Part shown: positions 36,601 to 48,527 of the stretch, in pieces
How the letters are laid out: each line of letters begins with the position of its first letter
Numbering within the stretch: the stretch's first letter is position 1
NCBI GenBank assembly: GCA_904063045.1
Contig: CAJFCJ010000012.1
Span: 2,496,498 to 2,560,497 of the forward strand
Origin: Dimorphilus gyrociliatus
Lineage: Eukaryota > Annelida > Polychaeta > Dinophilidae
DNA length: 64,000 nucleotides
Reading direction: 5' to 3'
Notes under the pieces: model-generated
Told to the model about the DNA's origin: nothing
Databases searched by the model: none
The model's input: the letters and a program-made list of their open reading frames with translations, nothing else
Translations under genes and position numbers: made by a program

Positions 36601-39395
36601 TTTTTACATTTTAAGTCGATGAAAACTTACAAAAGGACTCCATCTCCGCAGAAGTAACAAAATCTTGTTTTACATTGCCTACACTTCATGAAAGGACATC
36701 CGGATGATCTTTCTATGTAAATGTGACAGCCAGGACATTTTCGGGCATTAATTTGCTTTGAATTGATCGTCCTTGCCCAATTCTGAAGAAGGAGCTCGCC
36801 GCTCCTATCGCAAGGCTCATTTAAATGAGGTGGTTTCGAGCAGAAGAAGCAAAATCGATTTTTGCATACCTTGCATTCAACCTATACAAAAATATATGTA
36901 AAACAAAAATCATCAACTAAAATAATTGAATAAAGAATGCAAGAAAATAAAAAAACAAATACTACTCTTAGTAATTCGTTTGATAAAAACTGCAAAAAAA
37001 ATTTTGTGCAGTAGACTTAATAAATTACCCATAATGACAGTCCAGTCTTTCCATATTAGGAACCAGGACAGTGAACTGATTTATGGACAATTTTTTCTAT
37101 TCTGTGCGTTTTTTTTCGTAAGTACCCTAAGTATATTTATTTTTTTCTTTCTCTTGATAGTTTGCAGACTATCGTTAGTAGATGTTGCAGCTATCGTGTA
37201 TACATATATATACATATATATATATAGCATACGTATTGTATATATGCTTAGTATTAAGATAAAACAAGGATCGTTTTAGGATCTCTTAAGTATAAAGATG
37301 CAACAACAAACTTTCCTAATCCGATATAAATTTAGATAATCCTTTGAGTATATTCTGTTGTTAGACTCTTATATATAAAGCTTATGCCATATAGTTTGTA
37401 TATATTGTAAATTAAAATAAAATTCAAATAAGAAAGAAAGAAAGAGAGAGAGAGAGAGAACAGAAAAGAATGTACTGCAACTCTTTAACCTTTTTAACTT
37501 GGCTTAAAAGAAGAGAGAGAGAGAGAGAAGGAGGAAGATTTTTTTTTAACTTTTACAAGGAATTATTAAATATAGAATTCTCTCGCTTCTTCCTCTTTCC
37601 TACTTTTGATTTATTGGAAAAAAAATCTTAAAAGTATTCCTTATGGGCTTTTTTCTTTGCCTTCTTTCAACTGGGTATAGCATATATTAATATATATATG
37701 TATATATATATTCCCTACATACAGCATTTTAAAATATGCACTAAATACGTTTGCTATCTGGTGGAAAAACGTGGATGATTTTCCGATTCAATAACTGATT
37801 CAATTGTCATCTAGTACTAGGTAGATTTTACCGATTGATAGACAGATGGTTAAATTAAGAAATAAAGAAATATCTTAATTCCTTTATTTCTACTGTTAAA
37901 TTCAATAAAAAAGAAATGAAAAACTTTAAGGGGAAAAGCAAAGAACTTACCTCTATACCATTTGATTTCTTCTTTGCTGCTTTCCATTGTTTTTTTGTTA
38001 TTTTTACTATATTCTGACATTTAGGGCAAAAGTTCTTAAACTTATCTGTTGAGACTCCAAAGTTCTCTAGTGTTTCACAAAACTTCTCATATCGTCTTCT
38101 ACTGATATGTAAAACATTTTCGGGTGTAAGCCTATAATTACAACCCGGACATTCGATTTTTATTACTCGTGATTCCAACTGTTCATCCAAATAGGTTTTT
38201 ATACAGTAGTCGCAAAACGATTGTGAGCATTTTGGACATTTGAATGCAGTTTCGAGGAGGGTCTCGTAGCAAATTTGACAAAAAGCAGCAAGCTTTCGAA
38301 CCATCGCTAGCCGTCTATGAGCGTTTCTCTATTGATTTTACTAAGCGACACCTGGCGATGAGATTGCATAGATTTTATTTGTTGGCAGCTTGTTGTATAC
38401 CTTTCCTTCTTTCTCTTTAGCGTCTCTTCATAGATTAACTTGTAGGTATTATAAATTACAGGGCTTGAAGGCGAACAAATCGTATATTTTTCAATATGAA
38501 AGTGCTAATAGTCGTAAAATTGCTTTCCATTTAACGCCTCTTGAGTTTTTTAGGCGAAAAAAAAATCGGTTTTTGCTTATTTTACCATATTTAAAGTATC
38601 GAAACGGAATTTAAGTCGATAGTGCATTACGGAAATTCGCTGTCAGAATATATATTCATTGTAGCTATTTTTTTAAAGACCTTAACCTAAGAAAAACGAA
38701 CGGCTGAGATAAAGAAAGAAACGAATTAACAAATGAATGAAATTTGAACGTGCTAATTAAGTTCTACTAATTTATATTAGGCATAGATACAGATAGGTGG
38801 CTATGTAGCTGAAAATGGCCAAATTTAATATAAGCTCCAAGAGACCTTTTACCATTTGCTTTAAAACATTCAGTACCAGTGCTGCTTCCAATTTTTACAA
38901 TATAGGACTATTTTGACATAATATAATTAGATGGTTGATGAGAAATTGCAAATATATAAAAAACGATGCTGTCAAACTTAAGAAGTAAGGAGAAGAGTTA
39001 AAAGATAATGTAAAAACGGAGTAAAATTGACAGGAGTTAATAAATCATTAAGAATTATTTGAATAGAATCTGTTAAAGTGTTGATTTCCTCTCTTTATAT
39101 ATATATTAGTATATATATTAGTATATATATATATGTATTAGTATATAAATTTATACATATATACAGTATAAATGCTATATAGTACTTGGATCGAGAGACG
39201 AAGATGGTCAGAATATTCTATATTTAATATATAAATTGTTGCCTATTTCATGGTCCAAGGAACATCTCTTTTAAAAGGAAAAAAAGAAAAAAACTTATCT
39301 ATAATAATTATAGAGACATGTTATTTATAAAATTGGACTAGTTATTTATGTTGGAAGAGAAATAGCTTTATCAACATATTTTATATTCCAATATA

Positions 39396-39435
<40 letters not shown>

Positions 39436-41436
39436 TTTATAGTTCGTCATTCTTAAACTTAGTATACTCAAAAACCTTTTTACTCACCTACCTCTAATAC
39501 CTTTTTGTTCCTCTCTACAGTATCAATAATAAACTTAAATGTAAAGAATATAAATTTTAAGAAGGTACAATAGCAGTGGTAACAATACTATTAAAAGACT
39601 ATAAAAATAGGCGTCTAAATAAAAAAGAAAATAAAAAAAAAGCACAGACTTATAGTTAAATAGCACTTAGAACGATTGAATGTTATAAATGTATCTTTAT
39701 CTCTTAGTTAAAATCTTCCTTTTTACTTTTTCCTTTAATATCTTAAGTGAAATTTAATGAGAGAAGACAAATGTTTCCAATCAACTTTATAATTTCTAAT
39801 AAAAAGAAATTTTCCAACTGCAATGGATTTATTACAATACTAAAATACATTTATTAAATATATTTATTAAGTGTAATTATTCTCTCACTTTTATAGAGGA
39901 TCTGTTATTATTCTTTTGTTTTTTATTCTCATCTTTCTCTATCTCTTCCTTGTTCAGTACCTTCTCACTTTCTCTCTGTCGCTTTCTCTCTCTCTCTCTC
40001 TCTTTCTCACTTTAAGTAATTATCTCTTTAGATTCGCTTACTATAACATGAATAAATAAAACTCTTATTTAAAACAAATGATATTATTTACATAAACAAT
40101 AAAAAACGTATAGCAAATACAAAATCTACGTGTATTTTGTATCCGAAAACTCGTACTATTTACTGAACAAAATATGTTCTGGATTAAAGATGGCTCAATA
40201 ATTAATAATAACTTTAATTTTTTAATTTCTCTCTTGTTTGTATTTCTATCTCTTTTGTAATCTTAAACTTATTCTACAGTTTCTAATTGGAACTAGGTTA
40301 CCGAACACGGACCTCTATACATCTTCACCTAAAGACGTCATAAAGCCTGCAGATTTATTTTCTAAAAGAAAATCCGTACTCTTTAGCGTTCCTGGGGCTT
40401 TTGTACCAGGTTGTAGCCACGGGCATATACCAGAATATTTAGAAAATGTTGAAAGATTTAAGGTAAGCAACAAAGGAAACAAAACGCTAAAACACAAAAT
40501 GATATAGAGAAAATTATTTTATTTATTTAATTAATTCTTTTGTTAAAATGGGGAAAATGGAGAAAGAAAGAAAGAGGGGAAGAAATAGACATAAAGGGAC
40601 ATTAAAAATAATAATCATTATAATGTAAACTTAATGATTTACTTGTGTTTTTCTATCTTTCTCCTTATTATTACAGAGTTACTTTCCATTTAAAAAAAAT
40701 ACTATATATACTTACTATATTTCATTTATTAATATGTATAGTGTTTTCCCTCTTCATTCTACTACTAAAACCATTACTTTAATCTTATCGTAATGTTTAC
40801 CTCTTATAGTTGATATTTGTTTAAGTATATATAAATTCTACTATCTTTTTTGGAAGATCAACAATAGAATACTATTAATAAATCAATTGAAAAAGAGAAG
40901 AATCATATTAGCAAATAATGATTTATTCAACTCGTTAGACTTGAATGGTATGCTCATTTAGTTATACTTTATAATATTTACAGACCGAAGGGTATACTGT
41001 TATCGCATGTCTGTCCGTTAATGATCCTTACGTAATGACTGCGTGGGGAAAATCTGTTGATCCAGATCGTAAGGTTGGTTTTTTTTCTTCAACTCTTCAT
41101 TAATATTTGAAATCAATTGATCTTAGTATTTAACCCTTTCCTCTTCCTCTACAGCTTTTAATGTTGTCAGATCCAAAGGCCGAGTTTACAAAAGCCATAG
41201 GTATGGAGTTGGATTGCACTTCATTATTAGGAGATATCAGGTCAAAAAGGTAAATAATACAAACTATCATTTGCTTTTTAAAGGATTTACGATATTTTAT
41301 ATTAACTAGGTATTCGCTTCTAATCGACGATGGCGTTGTTACACACGTTAGTCAAGAGCCCGACGATTCTGGTTTGTCCTGTTTGCTATGCATTCAAAAA
41401 ATGAAGAGGATACAACAATCAACAATAGACAGATAA
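33603..41436 (+). CDS. PRDX5: Peroxiredoxin-5 with mitochondrial presequence
   Basis: Thiol peroxidase of the atypical 2-Cys class that reduces H2O2 and alkyl hydroperoxides in mitochondria and peroxisomes. Exons 40280-40462, 40984-41073, 41155-41249 and 41310-41436 are certain: [11 protein letters not shown], then PGAFVPGC with the peroxidatic Cys, [15 protein letters not shown], then DDSGLSC with the resolving Cys as in human PRDX5. Exon 1 (33603-33704) is inferred: [20 protein letters not shown] is rich in Lys/Arg without acids, like a mitochondrial presequence. It ends in phase 0 at a strong donor, matching the phase-0 start at 40280. Joined length is 198 residues against ~214 in human. 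This implies a 6.6-kb first intron that contains the RNF217-like gene on the opposite strand. AATAAA at 41479-41484. If exon 1 belongs elsewhere, the PRDX5 start is missing. Confidence 0.8.
34570..38304 (-). CDS. RBR E3 ubiquitin ligase, RNF217-like
   Basis: Five exons in phase, 313 residues: 37951-38304, 36631-36881, 34978-35081, 34725-34876, 34570-34650. RING1 begins [18 protein letters not shown] and ends CPGC. The IBR has FCPKC, then [23 protein letters not shown]2 is [19 protein letters not shown], then [12 protein letters not shown]; the Cys in SSGC is the expected thioester-forming residue of RING/HECT-hybrid ligases. After [11 protein letters not shown] comes a hydrophobic region ([18 protein letters not shown] and [13 protein letters not shown]), probably one or two membrane helices, then a short tail SNTDPLLE. 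The RING2 context and post-RING2 membrane segment match RNF217 better than RNF144 or RNF19. It lies wholly inside the inferred first intron of PRDX5, on the opposite strand. Introns 2 and 1 are ~1.5 and ~1.1 kb, long for this window. Confidence 0.85.
35082..36630 (-). other. Long intron of the RNF217-like gene
   Basis: About 1.5 kb without a supported exon. Contains a (GA)n patch near 35897-35918 and AT-rich runs. Confidence 0.6.
36882..37950 (-). other. First intron of the RNF217-like gene
   Basis: About 1.1 kb with (GA)n at about 37442-37460 and 37513-37529 and several (TA)n patches. The open frame near 36926-37279 on the plus strand is AT-rich, repetitive and lacks coding character. Confidence 0.6.
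38305..40279. other. Gene-free stretch within the PRDX5 intron
   Basis: Upstream region of the RNF217-like gene and remainder of the inferred PRDX5 intron 1. It contains TATATA/TTAGTATA clusters at about 39095-39180, (AT)n at about 39398-39433 and a (CT)n run near 39986-40010. No exon seen. Confidence 0.55.
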
Positions 41437-44400
41437 GATATTTAAGAAGAAGGAAAAACTTTATAAAACTTGAATTACAATAAACGTCAATGTACGATTT
41501 ATACGCGAAAGAAAACGGGACATTATAAAAAAAATATAAATAGTAAATAGGTTTTAATCTGTAAATTCATTATACGAAGGGTCTCTCCCCCAGCTTTATG
41601 AATAACGTTTAAAATAGTAAAAAGAGACCCACCAGAATAATAATACTTGAATTTATATTTTTCATCCGATAATGTTGTATTTAAATGCAATAAATAAATA
41701 AATAGATGGAAATGGAAAACTATTACATTTTTCAAGTGAATTCTGACAAGAATGAGTGAAAATGCAGTGAAAAAGGGAGGGAAAAAAATCATTTTGCATG
41801 GAAATAGTCAAGGATCGACTATGCTATAAGTTAAAGTAAAATACTGTATATATAAATATAAAAGTCTTCTTCAAACTCCTAGAAAGATTAATAAAAAACG
41901 TTATCTGCAATTCTCTTTCAAAAGAAACACTGCATAGAATGGTTAACCATTCCCTTTTAGTAAACAGACGACGGCCACTACGGAGACAGATTGTTAATTT
42001 TTAGTCAGCTGAAATTAGACGACGACCTATATATAGTTTATACAGATACTGGTACTACAGTTGCTAAATATACACCTTTAATTGTATTTAATAAACAGTT
42101 AATACATTTATTTGTTCATAGGAGATACATTGAATGCTCCTACTACTATACGTGTAACTGTATACACTACATACTGTATTATACAGGGGTCTATATTACA
42201 GTATATGCAGCATAAGATGTAGAACTTAAAGTACTCTATACTGCAAATTTAATAAGATTCACATTATAGAACAATTCAAGAGTCTTAATGAGAGTCAACC
42301 TGTTTTTTTTTAGTATAAAATATATATAAAAAAAAGGACGTTTGACAAAATCTATCGTACTTTTTATCAGGGGAAAACAAGTGCAAACAACTAAACGATA
42401 TATCCACCTTTTATATTATATATAGTTACTATTAGATTTGCGCCAATTGCAGTTATTTTTACAGTATAATATCACCTTTGTCCTTCAGTTCTCCTTCATC
42501 TCCTTTTACGCTTTTCTTTCTTTTTTCATAAAAGCGATCTACTGTATAACAGTACTGTATTGGATAATTTAAAAAAAAGAAATCTTCACATAAGCTAACT
42601 AACTACCTGTAGGAGAAGGTTTCTACTTCAATTCCGGTGAATAATCATCACTCTCCTTTCTTTCGCTAAGAGAGAAGAGGGAGGGAGGTGGCAGAGGGAA
42701 AGAACTTATTAAATAAAAGAGGTTTGCACCCGACCAAAAGGGTTTTATTTCTTTCTTGTTTTTTTGTTTCATTTTAGTAAATCTTTTCCTTTTTCCTAAT
42801 ATATTCCATGAAAAATTTATTACTTATAGATTGTTTCCTATTAATGAATCCTTATTTCTAATCAATTAGTCATACGTTGAGAATTAGGTGAATGAATGTA
42901 ATATGTATGTGTTGTATATAGCTTTGTTTATATATTTATACAGTATATATATACTTACTTGTACACTGATTGGGTGATTGATTGATTGATTGTTTGATTG
43001 ATTGGCTCGTTGATTGATTGAATGATTGATCGCCATTTTGGCTACATATTAAAACGTTTTAAATACCATATTCTCTCCTTCTGTTCACATCTTTTAGGAC
43101 TTATATTTTAGAGAAAAAATGGCTAGAACCGTTACTATACATTGATTTAATATACGTTTAGTATGCATATATGCATTGGAAGAGGATGCTGTAGTCTTAA
43201 AAACAAAGTCAAAAATCAAATTGTCCCTAGTGACTCACTCTCTAGGGGGCGCTATTCTTAGTAAAATTCTATTTCCTAAAACTGGAGTATTCAATATATA
43301 CAGTATATACTGTATTACAGACTGGAGAAATAGAGTTAAATATGGATATTTAAACTAATTTCGTCCTGCTTCATTCAGTGATTCAAAATATTGATGAATA
43401 CATGATTGAAACAATATTGAATGATTGATGGACAAATATCTTCTACATCCATAAAGAAATAATGACAGATTAATGAATTTCCTATGAGCTTATCTGAAAA
43501 ATTTGGCTTCCGGAAGAGTCTTCGTCATAGATAGTAGACAAGAAATTCTTGTAGCCAATGACGGTCATTTAATGTGTCTTGTAGAGAGAAGATTTCCATC
43601 GATACTATCAACAAAGATAATATATTCGAAATATGTTGTTAACCTTTATCTTGACCAAATCCTTATCACGTTCAGAGGAATTGTAAGAATAGGAATAAAG
43701 TCATTTTGTCTATTATTAATAATCCTAACGGAAGAGACTGATTTAATGGATTTTCTATATTGTCTACAGCAAACGTATAGATGAAAAGTTCTTTGTAAAC
43801 TAGATTGATCTAAAAATCATAATAAATTTTATTATCCTACTTAATTCAATAAGTTTTATTATTATTATTATTTTGCATATCATGATATTACTTAAGGGAG
43901 CATTTTATGTCGAACCTAATCAAGATTTCACCTCCAAATACCAAGGTTAAGCAGATGCTTTTGATAAGAAACGCTTTTAAGCTTATTTCTCATAAACCTT
44001 AGTTTTTCAACGTCAACGAATAATCCAACATACTGTTCTTCTTTTCAATATCCTTATGGACTTATATATACAGTATATATACTAATAATTAGACGCTTAT
44101 CCTTTCTTCCTTGGCCTTAGAATATAGAGAGACTTTGGTCGAAAAATAACGACTCTCATTCAATAGCAATGAAGAAAAGCGATCTTCTTCCATCTTTCAT
44201 AGTAATTCTAAGAAATATAGCGAGCTAGAATTTATTGCAGATGTTATTGCGGAAAATGTCTACTTTGAGAGGTCAGTTTGCAAATCAGTTTCCAAGAAAG
44301 CATGGATGACCTCCTTTCTCAACGAGAATCGGAGAAATTATCCAAAAATCTCTCTTCTTTATGATCTAAGCTAATTAAACGAATGTAACGAATAAAGTAT

Positions 44401-44509
44401 TTGAAATCATATAAATGTTGTAATTTTATTCAATTTTCTATAAAATAACATATTTTCCAATAAAAATTTCAAGCCTGCTGGCCCATTTAACTGTCTATCT
44501 TTAGTCTTC

Positions 44510-44544
<35 letters not shown>

Positions 44545-44583
44545 CCACCTCCCCTCCCCCTACCTCTCTTTCTTTCCTTTCGC
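41437..44583. other. Intergenic, motif-rich
   Basis: About 3.1 kb between PRDX5 and the DOMON cluster. Dense in ACAGTATA/ATACTGT motifs (about 41843, 42163, 42203, 42462, 42541-42560, 42941, 43303, 44071), with (GATT)n at about 42965-43030 and a (CT)n/C-rich tract at about 44510-44580. Small open frames look random. Confidence 0.55.
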
Positions 44584-45361
44584 TCAACCGGAAATAATTA
44601 ACGCAAAAGCGAAGGAAAAGATTACCCATAAAATCGACGCTTGAAAGAAGCTTTTCGAAGAAGCATTCTTGTTTTCGTAGTATCTTATATCTAAATGCTT
44701 CGTAAAATCAACTTTTTCAATTGTAAAAGTCTTGTTTTCGCCGTGATTCGTTATATCTCCTTCTTTCGACATTCCACTAGCCAGTAAAAGGTAATAGTTT
44801 AATCCGGGACCAATATTAAATACCTCTTTATCTTTATATTCTTTATTCCTAGTGAAACGACACCTGACTGTTAATGATTCCCTTGCTGTTTCCATATCAT
44901 TGATACCAGACAACCTCTTTGATCTTGGCCTATCCATATCCGATTGAGCGTAATACATCCTAACCCAAGGTCTTCCATTCGGTTGATTTACGCAAGCAAT
45001 CATTGAGCTATGGTCCTAAATTACGACTCTGGGTATATTACAAAAAGAATAAAAGACGACTACCTTATTCTGGTCGTACGAGAGGCCAAAGGCTACATAT
45101 TCGTTTCTGCCAGACATTTCGAACATAGTTCTTTCTCTTAAATCCTTCCAAGTAATAACAATATCGCAAGTCTTGTCATTGTAGCAATTATAAGGTTTCC
45201 TATAGCATCCTTTAACCCTACCGCACTCTATCAGATCAATTTCTTTTAGCTGTTTTATTTAAACAAAAATAACAATAAGAAGAAGAAAAAGAAGAAATAA
45301 AACATACTTTTCCTATAGAAAATGTAAAGAATAGAAGAAAAACGATAAATTGCGGTACCAT
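44584..45361 (-). CDS. DOMON-domain protein C, secreted or GPI-anchored
   Basis: Three exons in phase, 223 residues: 45308-45361 (signal peptide MVPQFIVFLLFFTFSIG), 45064-45249, 44584-45015. One DOMON unit, as in the ectodomain of FRRS1/FRRS1L-type proteins. The first half has ECGRVKGCYRKPYNC, CDIVITWKD and FEMSGRNEYVAFGLS. The second has SSMIACVNQ, VRMYYAQSD, VRCRFTRNKEYKDKEVFNI and GLNYYLLLASG. The protein ends in a hydrophobic stretch (ILWVIFSFAFALIISG) without a cytosolic tail, as expected for a GPI-anchor signal. DOMON domains bind heme or sugars in known cases; the ligand here is unknown. Adjacent to two more genes of the same kind, whose middle exon is also 186 or 192 bp. Confidence 0.8.
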
Positions 45362-45739
45362 TTTCTTTTATTAAACAAAAAAAAAAAGATGAGAAAAACT
45401 ATGACGAGAAGAAACGCCCACAAAAAAATTGAATAAAAAATTCAATCTCTCTTTATCTATTTTATCAATTAAAAATATTCCTAAAATCATCATGATCGAT
45501 TAATTATGTCCAGTATATTTACAATTGCCACGTGAATGTTTTAATGAATATTGTACTTTTTATAGAGTATAAAAACGCCTTCTGGGTTAATTAACTCACA
45601 ATGAATAAATTAAAAGGAAATAATAGAAATAACAATAAGAATAACAACTGTCTTTTTTAAATGCTGCAAATCAAAAAGAGAAAGGATTTTTATTAATTAA
45701 TTAATTAATTAATTAGTTAATTAATAATTTATATCTAGT
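45362..45739. other. Spacer between DOMON genes C and B, (TTAA)n
   Basis: Promoter side of gene C and 3' side of gene B, with a (TTAA)n tract at about 45691-45730. Confidence 0.7.
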
Positions 45740-47998
45740 TTATAGGACTGAATTGAAGAGAGAGATAAACGGAAGAATCGTCAAGATTTTCGCGATACGA
45801 TTATCTATGGGAATATTTATTGCTGACGCAGAAGAGGTTGCAGATATATGATGTGTTAAGTCGACTTTATGAGTGGATGCTAGCTTATCGTATCGATGAT
45901 CGTCTATAGCGTTATTAGCTGTAGGGCCAGCTGCCAATAATATATAGTAAGATTTTCCAGAACTTAAATCGTAAATCTCTTCGTCGTCCATTTGTTTCTT
46001 CCTCGAAAAACGACAACGAACAACTGAATTTTCATTTTCAAGACTTCCAACGGTTATACCACCACTATGCTTCCGTTTAACATTTTCTCTTCTATTTCCG
46101 TTACTGTAGTACATTTGAACCTCTACGTTTCCATTTAACAGCTTAGTACAAGATATTATAGAACTATTTCTCTGTTCGGAAGAAAAAATAGATTTATATT
46201 TAAATTCAATTAATTAATTAATTAATTAATTAATATATAATTAGTTAATTAATTGTCATACCATTCTTCCAGTTGATGAGAATCCAACAGCAATGTAGCT
46301 CTTTTTACCCATCATTTCAAATTCAATTTCGTCACCTCTTTCCTTCCAAGTGATTATCTTACTACAAGACGACTCGTCTCGGCAAGAGGTGGGACTCCTA
46401 AAACAACCTTTTTCCATATTGCAGTTGTTTAGGGATATTGGTATACCGGGCTTACTAGTTGTTCTTGTAGAAGGGGAAGAGCTAGCAGTTGTAACTCTAT
46501 CCGTCCTCCTAGAAGTTTCACCCTCAGTACTCTGTTCAGATTGAATCGTAGTGATGGCATTAGTATTACAATTACAATTAGTAGAAGCAGCAGTAGTATA
46601 ACTAGTAGTAGTTGTAGTAGTAGTAGTAGTAGGTTTCGTTGAAAAAGCTGCAGTAGTCTCAGTATCATCAACGGTAGTAGTAGCGGTAGTAGCATCATCA
46701 CCGGCATTAGTAGTAATAGTAGTAGTAGTAGTGGTAGTAGTGGTAGTAGTAGTAGTAGCATCAGCAACAGCTGTAGTAGCAGTAGTAGTTTGAATTTTCT
46801 CGCTAAAGTCGTATTTGGTTAGAGTCGCTAGTCGGTCCTTTTCATGATCATCTATCTGACCGTCATAGCTGACGAAACCAGCCGCAACTAGTAGAAAATA
46901 TTTGTTTCCAGCTCTTAAATCAAATATATCTTGATCATCTTCGTAGGTTTTTTTTCTTCGAAATTTACATCTTATCATGTTCGATTCGACATCTTTACGA
47001 AGAGCCTCCACTCCTCTTAGTGGTTTAAATTCAATGTCCCATAAAGACGTTCCACTAGCATAGTACATTTGAATTTCAGCATGACCTTTCCTCTTTGAAC
47101 ATGCCAATATTGAAGAATCTGTCATCATTCTATCTCTGGAGAAGCCAATAGCTATAAATTCTTTTTTACCAAACAATTCAAATTCAACAGAGTCTTCGTG
47201 ATCTTTCCAAGTGATTATTTTATCACAAGTAAGTTCATCAGTGCAGCTATGAGGTTGTCGAAAGCATCTTTTGGATTTATCGCATTCATTCAGGTTAATT
47301 TGACGATTCTCGGAAAATGATGGTTGAGTAAAATCGAACATCTCGTAACTAGCTGTTTTATCATCTTCATGATGTCGAAGTTGTTTACTAGAAGTTGAAC
47401 CCGAAGCGGTAAGTAAATGATATCTATTACCGTTGCTTATATTGAAAATCTCTGGATCTGAGTAGTCTTTTAATCTAGTGAATTTACATATTACTGATCC
47501 TCCAACACTTATTACTTGTTGAATTCTTAATCCAGCAGATGGTTTCTTTTGAACACCTTTCTTATCCTTAGCAAAATAGAGTTCAACGTAAACTCTTCTA
47601 CTATGTCTTGCACAAGCTATAATAGATGTATTGGTCTTTTTTTGGAAAAGAAACACTTCAATAAATACATAGAATAGACAGAGATCTATTATATTACCAT
47701 TTTTCTATCATGTGAGAATCCAATAGCGAAATAGTCGTCTTGTCCCAACATTTCAAATTCAACAGAATCTCCTTTATCTTTCCATGTAACGATCTGTTGG
47801 CATGAAAGTTCATTCAAACAATTGGAAGGCCATTTGTAGCATCCTTTAGTGACCCCACATTCGGTAAAGTTAATATTACTAGCGTGGTTCTGAGGGTAGA
47901 AGATAGTTTTTTAAAGGTTGTAACATATAATTATTTATACAGACCGATGAGAAGATGGAAAAGAGAAGAACTATAGGCAAAGATCTTAGTTTTATCAT
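45740..47998 (-). CDS. Triple-DOMON protein B with threonine-rich linker
   Basis: Four exons in phase, 683 residues: 47945-47998 (signal peptide MIKLRSLPIVLLFSIFSS), 47698-47889, 46262-47635, 45740-46171. It carries three DOMON units, each beginning with a C...KGC/RC motif: ECGVTKGCYKWPSNC, ECDKSKRCFRQPHSC and NCNMEKGCFRSPTSC. Each repeats (I/V)TWK..., FE(M/L)xGxxxY/FxAIGFS, then the second-half signature RC/CxFxRxKxxxDxEIF. Units 2 and 3 are separated by ~115 residues that are mostly Thr with some Ala and Ser, a mucin-like, probably O-glycosylated stalk. The last ~20 residues are hydrophobic (IAKILTILPFISLFNSVL), a possible GPI signal. The large third exon holds half of unit 1, all of unit 2 and half of unit 3, so introns present in the one-unit neighbours have been lost or never inserted. 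Confidence 0.8.
46208..46254. repeat. (TTAA)n in an intron of DOMON gene B
   Basis: Tandem TTAA units filling much of the last intron of gene B; a similar tract lies just 3' of the gene at about 45691-45730. Confidence 0.85.
46560..46790 (-). repeat. In-frame trinucleotide repeat coding the Thr-rich stalk
   Basis: Imperfect (GTA)n on the plus strand, read on the minus strand as ACT/ACC codons for Thr. It links DOMON units 2 and 3 of gene B. Another frame is also open here and gives an artificial Leu-rich peptide. Confidence 0.85.
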
Positions 47999-48527
47999 AG
48001 TCTTTCTTTCTTTCTTTCTTTTTCTCCTCTTTATGTGTCGTTTTAATATGAAAGACAGAATTGCAGTTGTTTCTCCTTTTATGCAAAAAGCAATCAATGT
48101 GAGATAATAACGATCTCAAGTAGGTTAGTCATCGTTTTGAATCATTAGTAATCTGTTCTTGAAGAAATCTCCATGTCAAATAGATTTTATCATTTAAAGC
48201 TTAAAGATAATACTTCAGAAAGATTGTTAAGATAGTTTAAGAATCACTTTGATTCCATGATGAGTCATTTGGTTATACTAACTAACTGATATACAGTATG
48301 TACAGTATATGCTGTAGACACAGTATACTAAGGATATCTATACTTAATTGCCTATAATAAGCCTATGGCAGTCGGTCACTTATGCCCAGCTACTATCTGT
48401 TAAGTAGTAGTCAGGTTCTTTTGAATAAGAAGATGATGTCTAAGTCTAAAAAACAGTAGACTAATTGTGGCGCAATTGTTTATCTTTTTTGCTTTTTGTA
48501 TTTGTTTATTAAAGGTATTAATGTTAT
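47999..48527. other. Spacer between DOMON genes B and A
   Basis: About 530 bp with two ACAGTATA motifs near 48293-48310 and one near 48321. No coding exon. Confidence 0.6.

Noticed and set aside
43176-43784. Two open frames in the PRDX5-DOMON spacer
   Set aside because: AT-rich, no domain, no splice partners; one overlaps a cluster of ACAGTATA motifs.
46429-46767. Leu-rich open frame opposite/alternate to the DOMON gene B linker
   Set aside because: It is another frame of the trinucleotide repeat that codes Thr in gene B; low complexity and no splice or start support.
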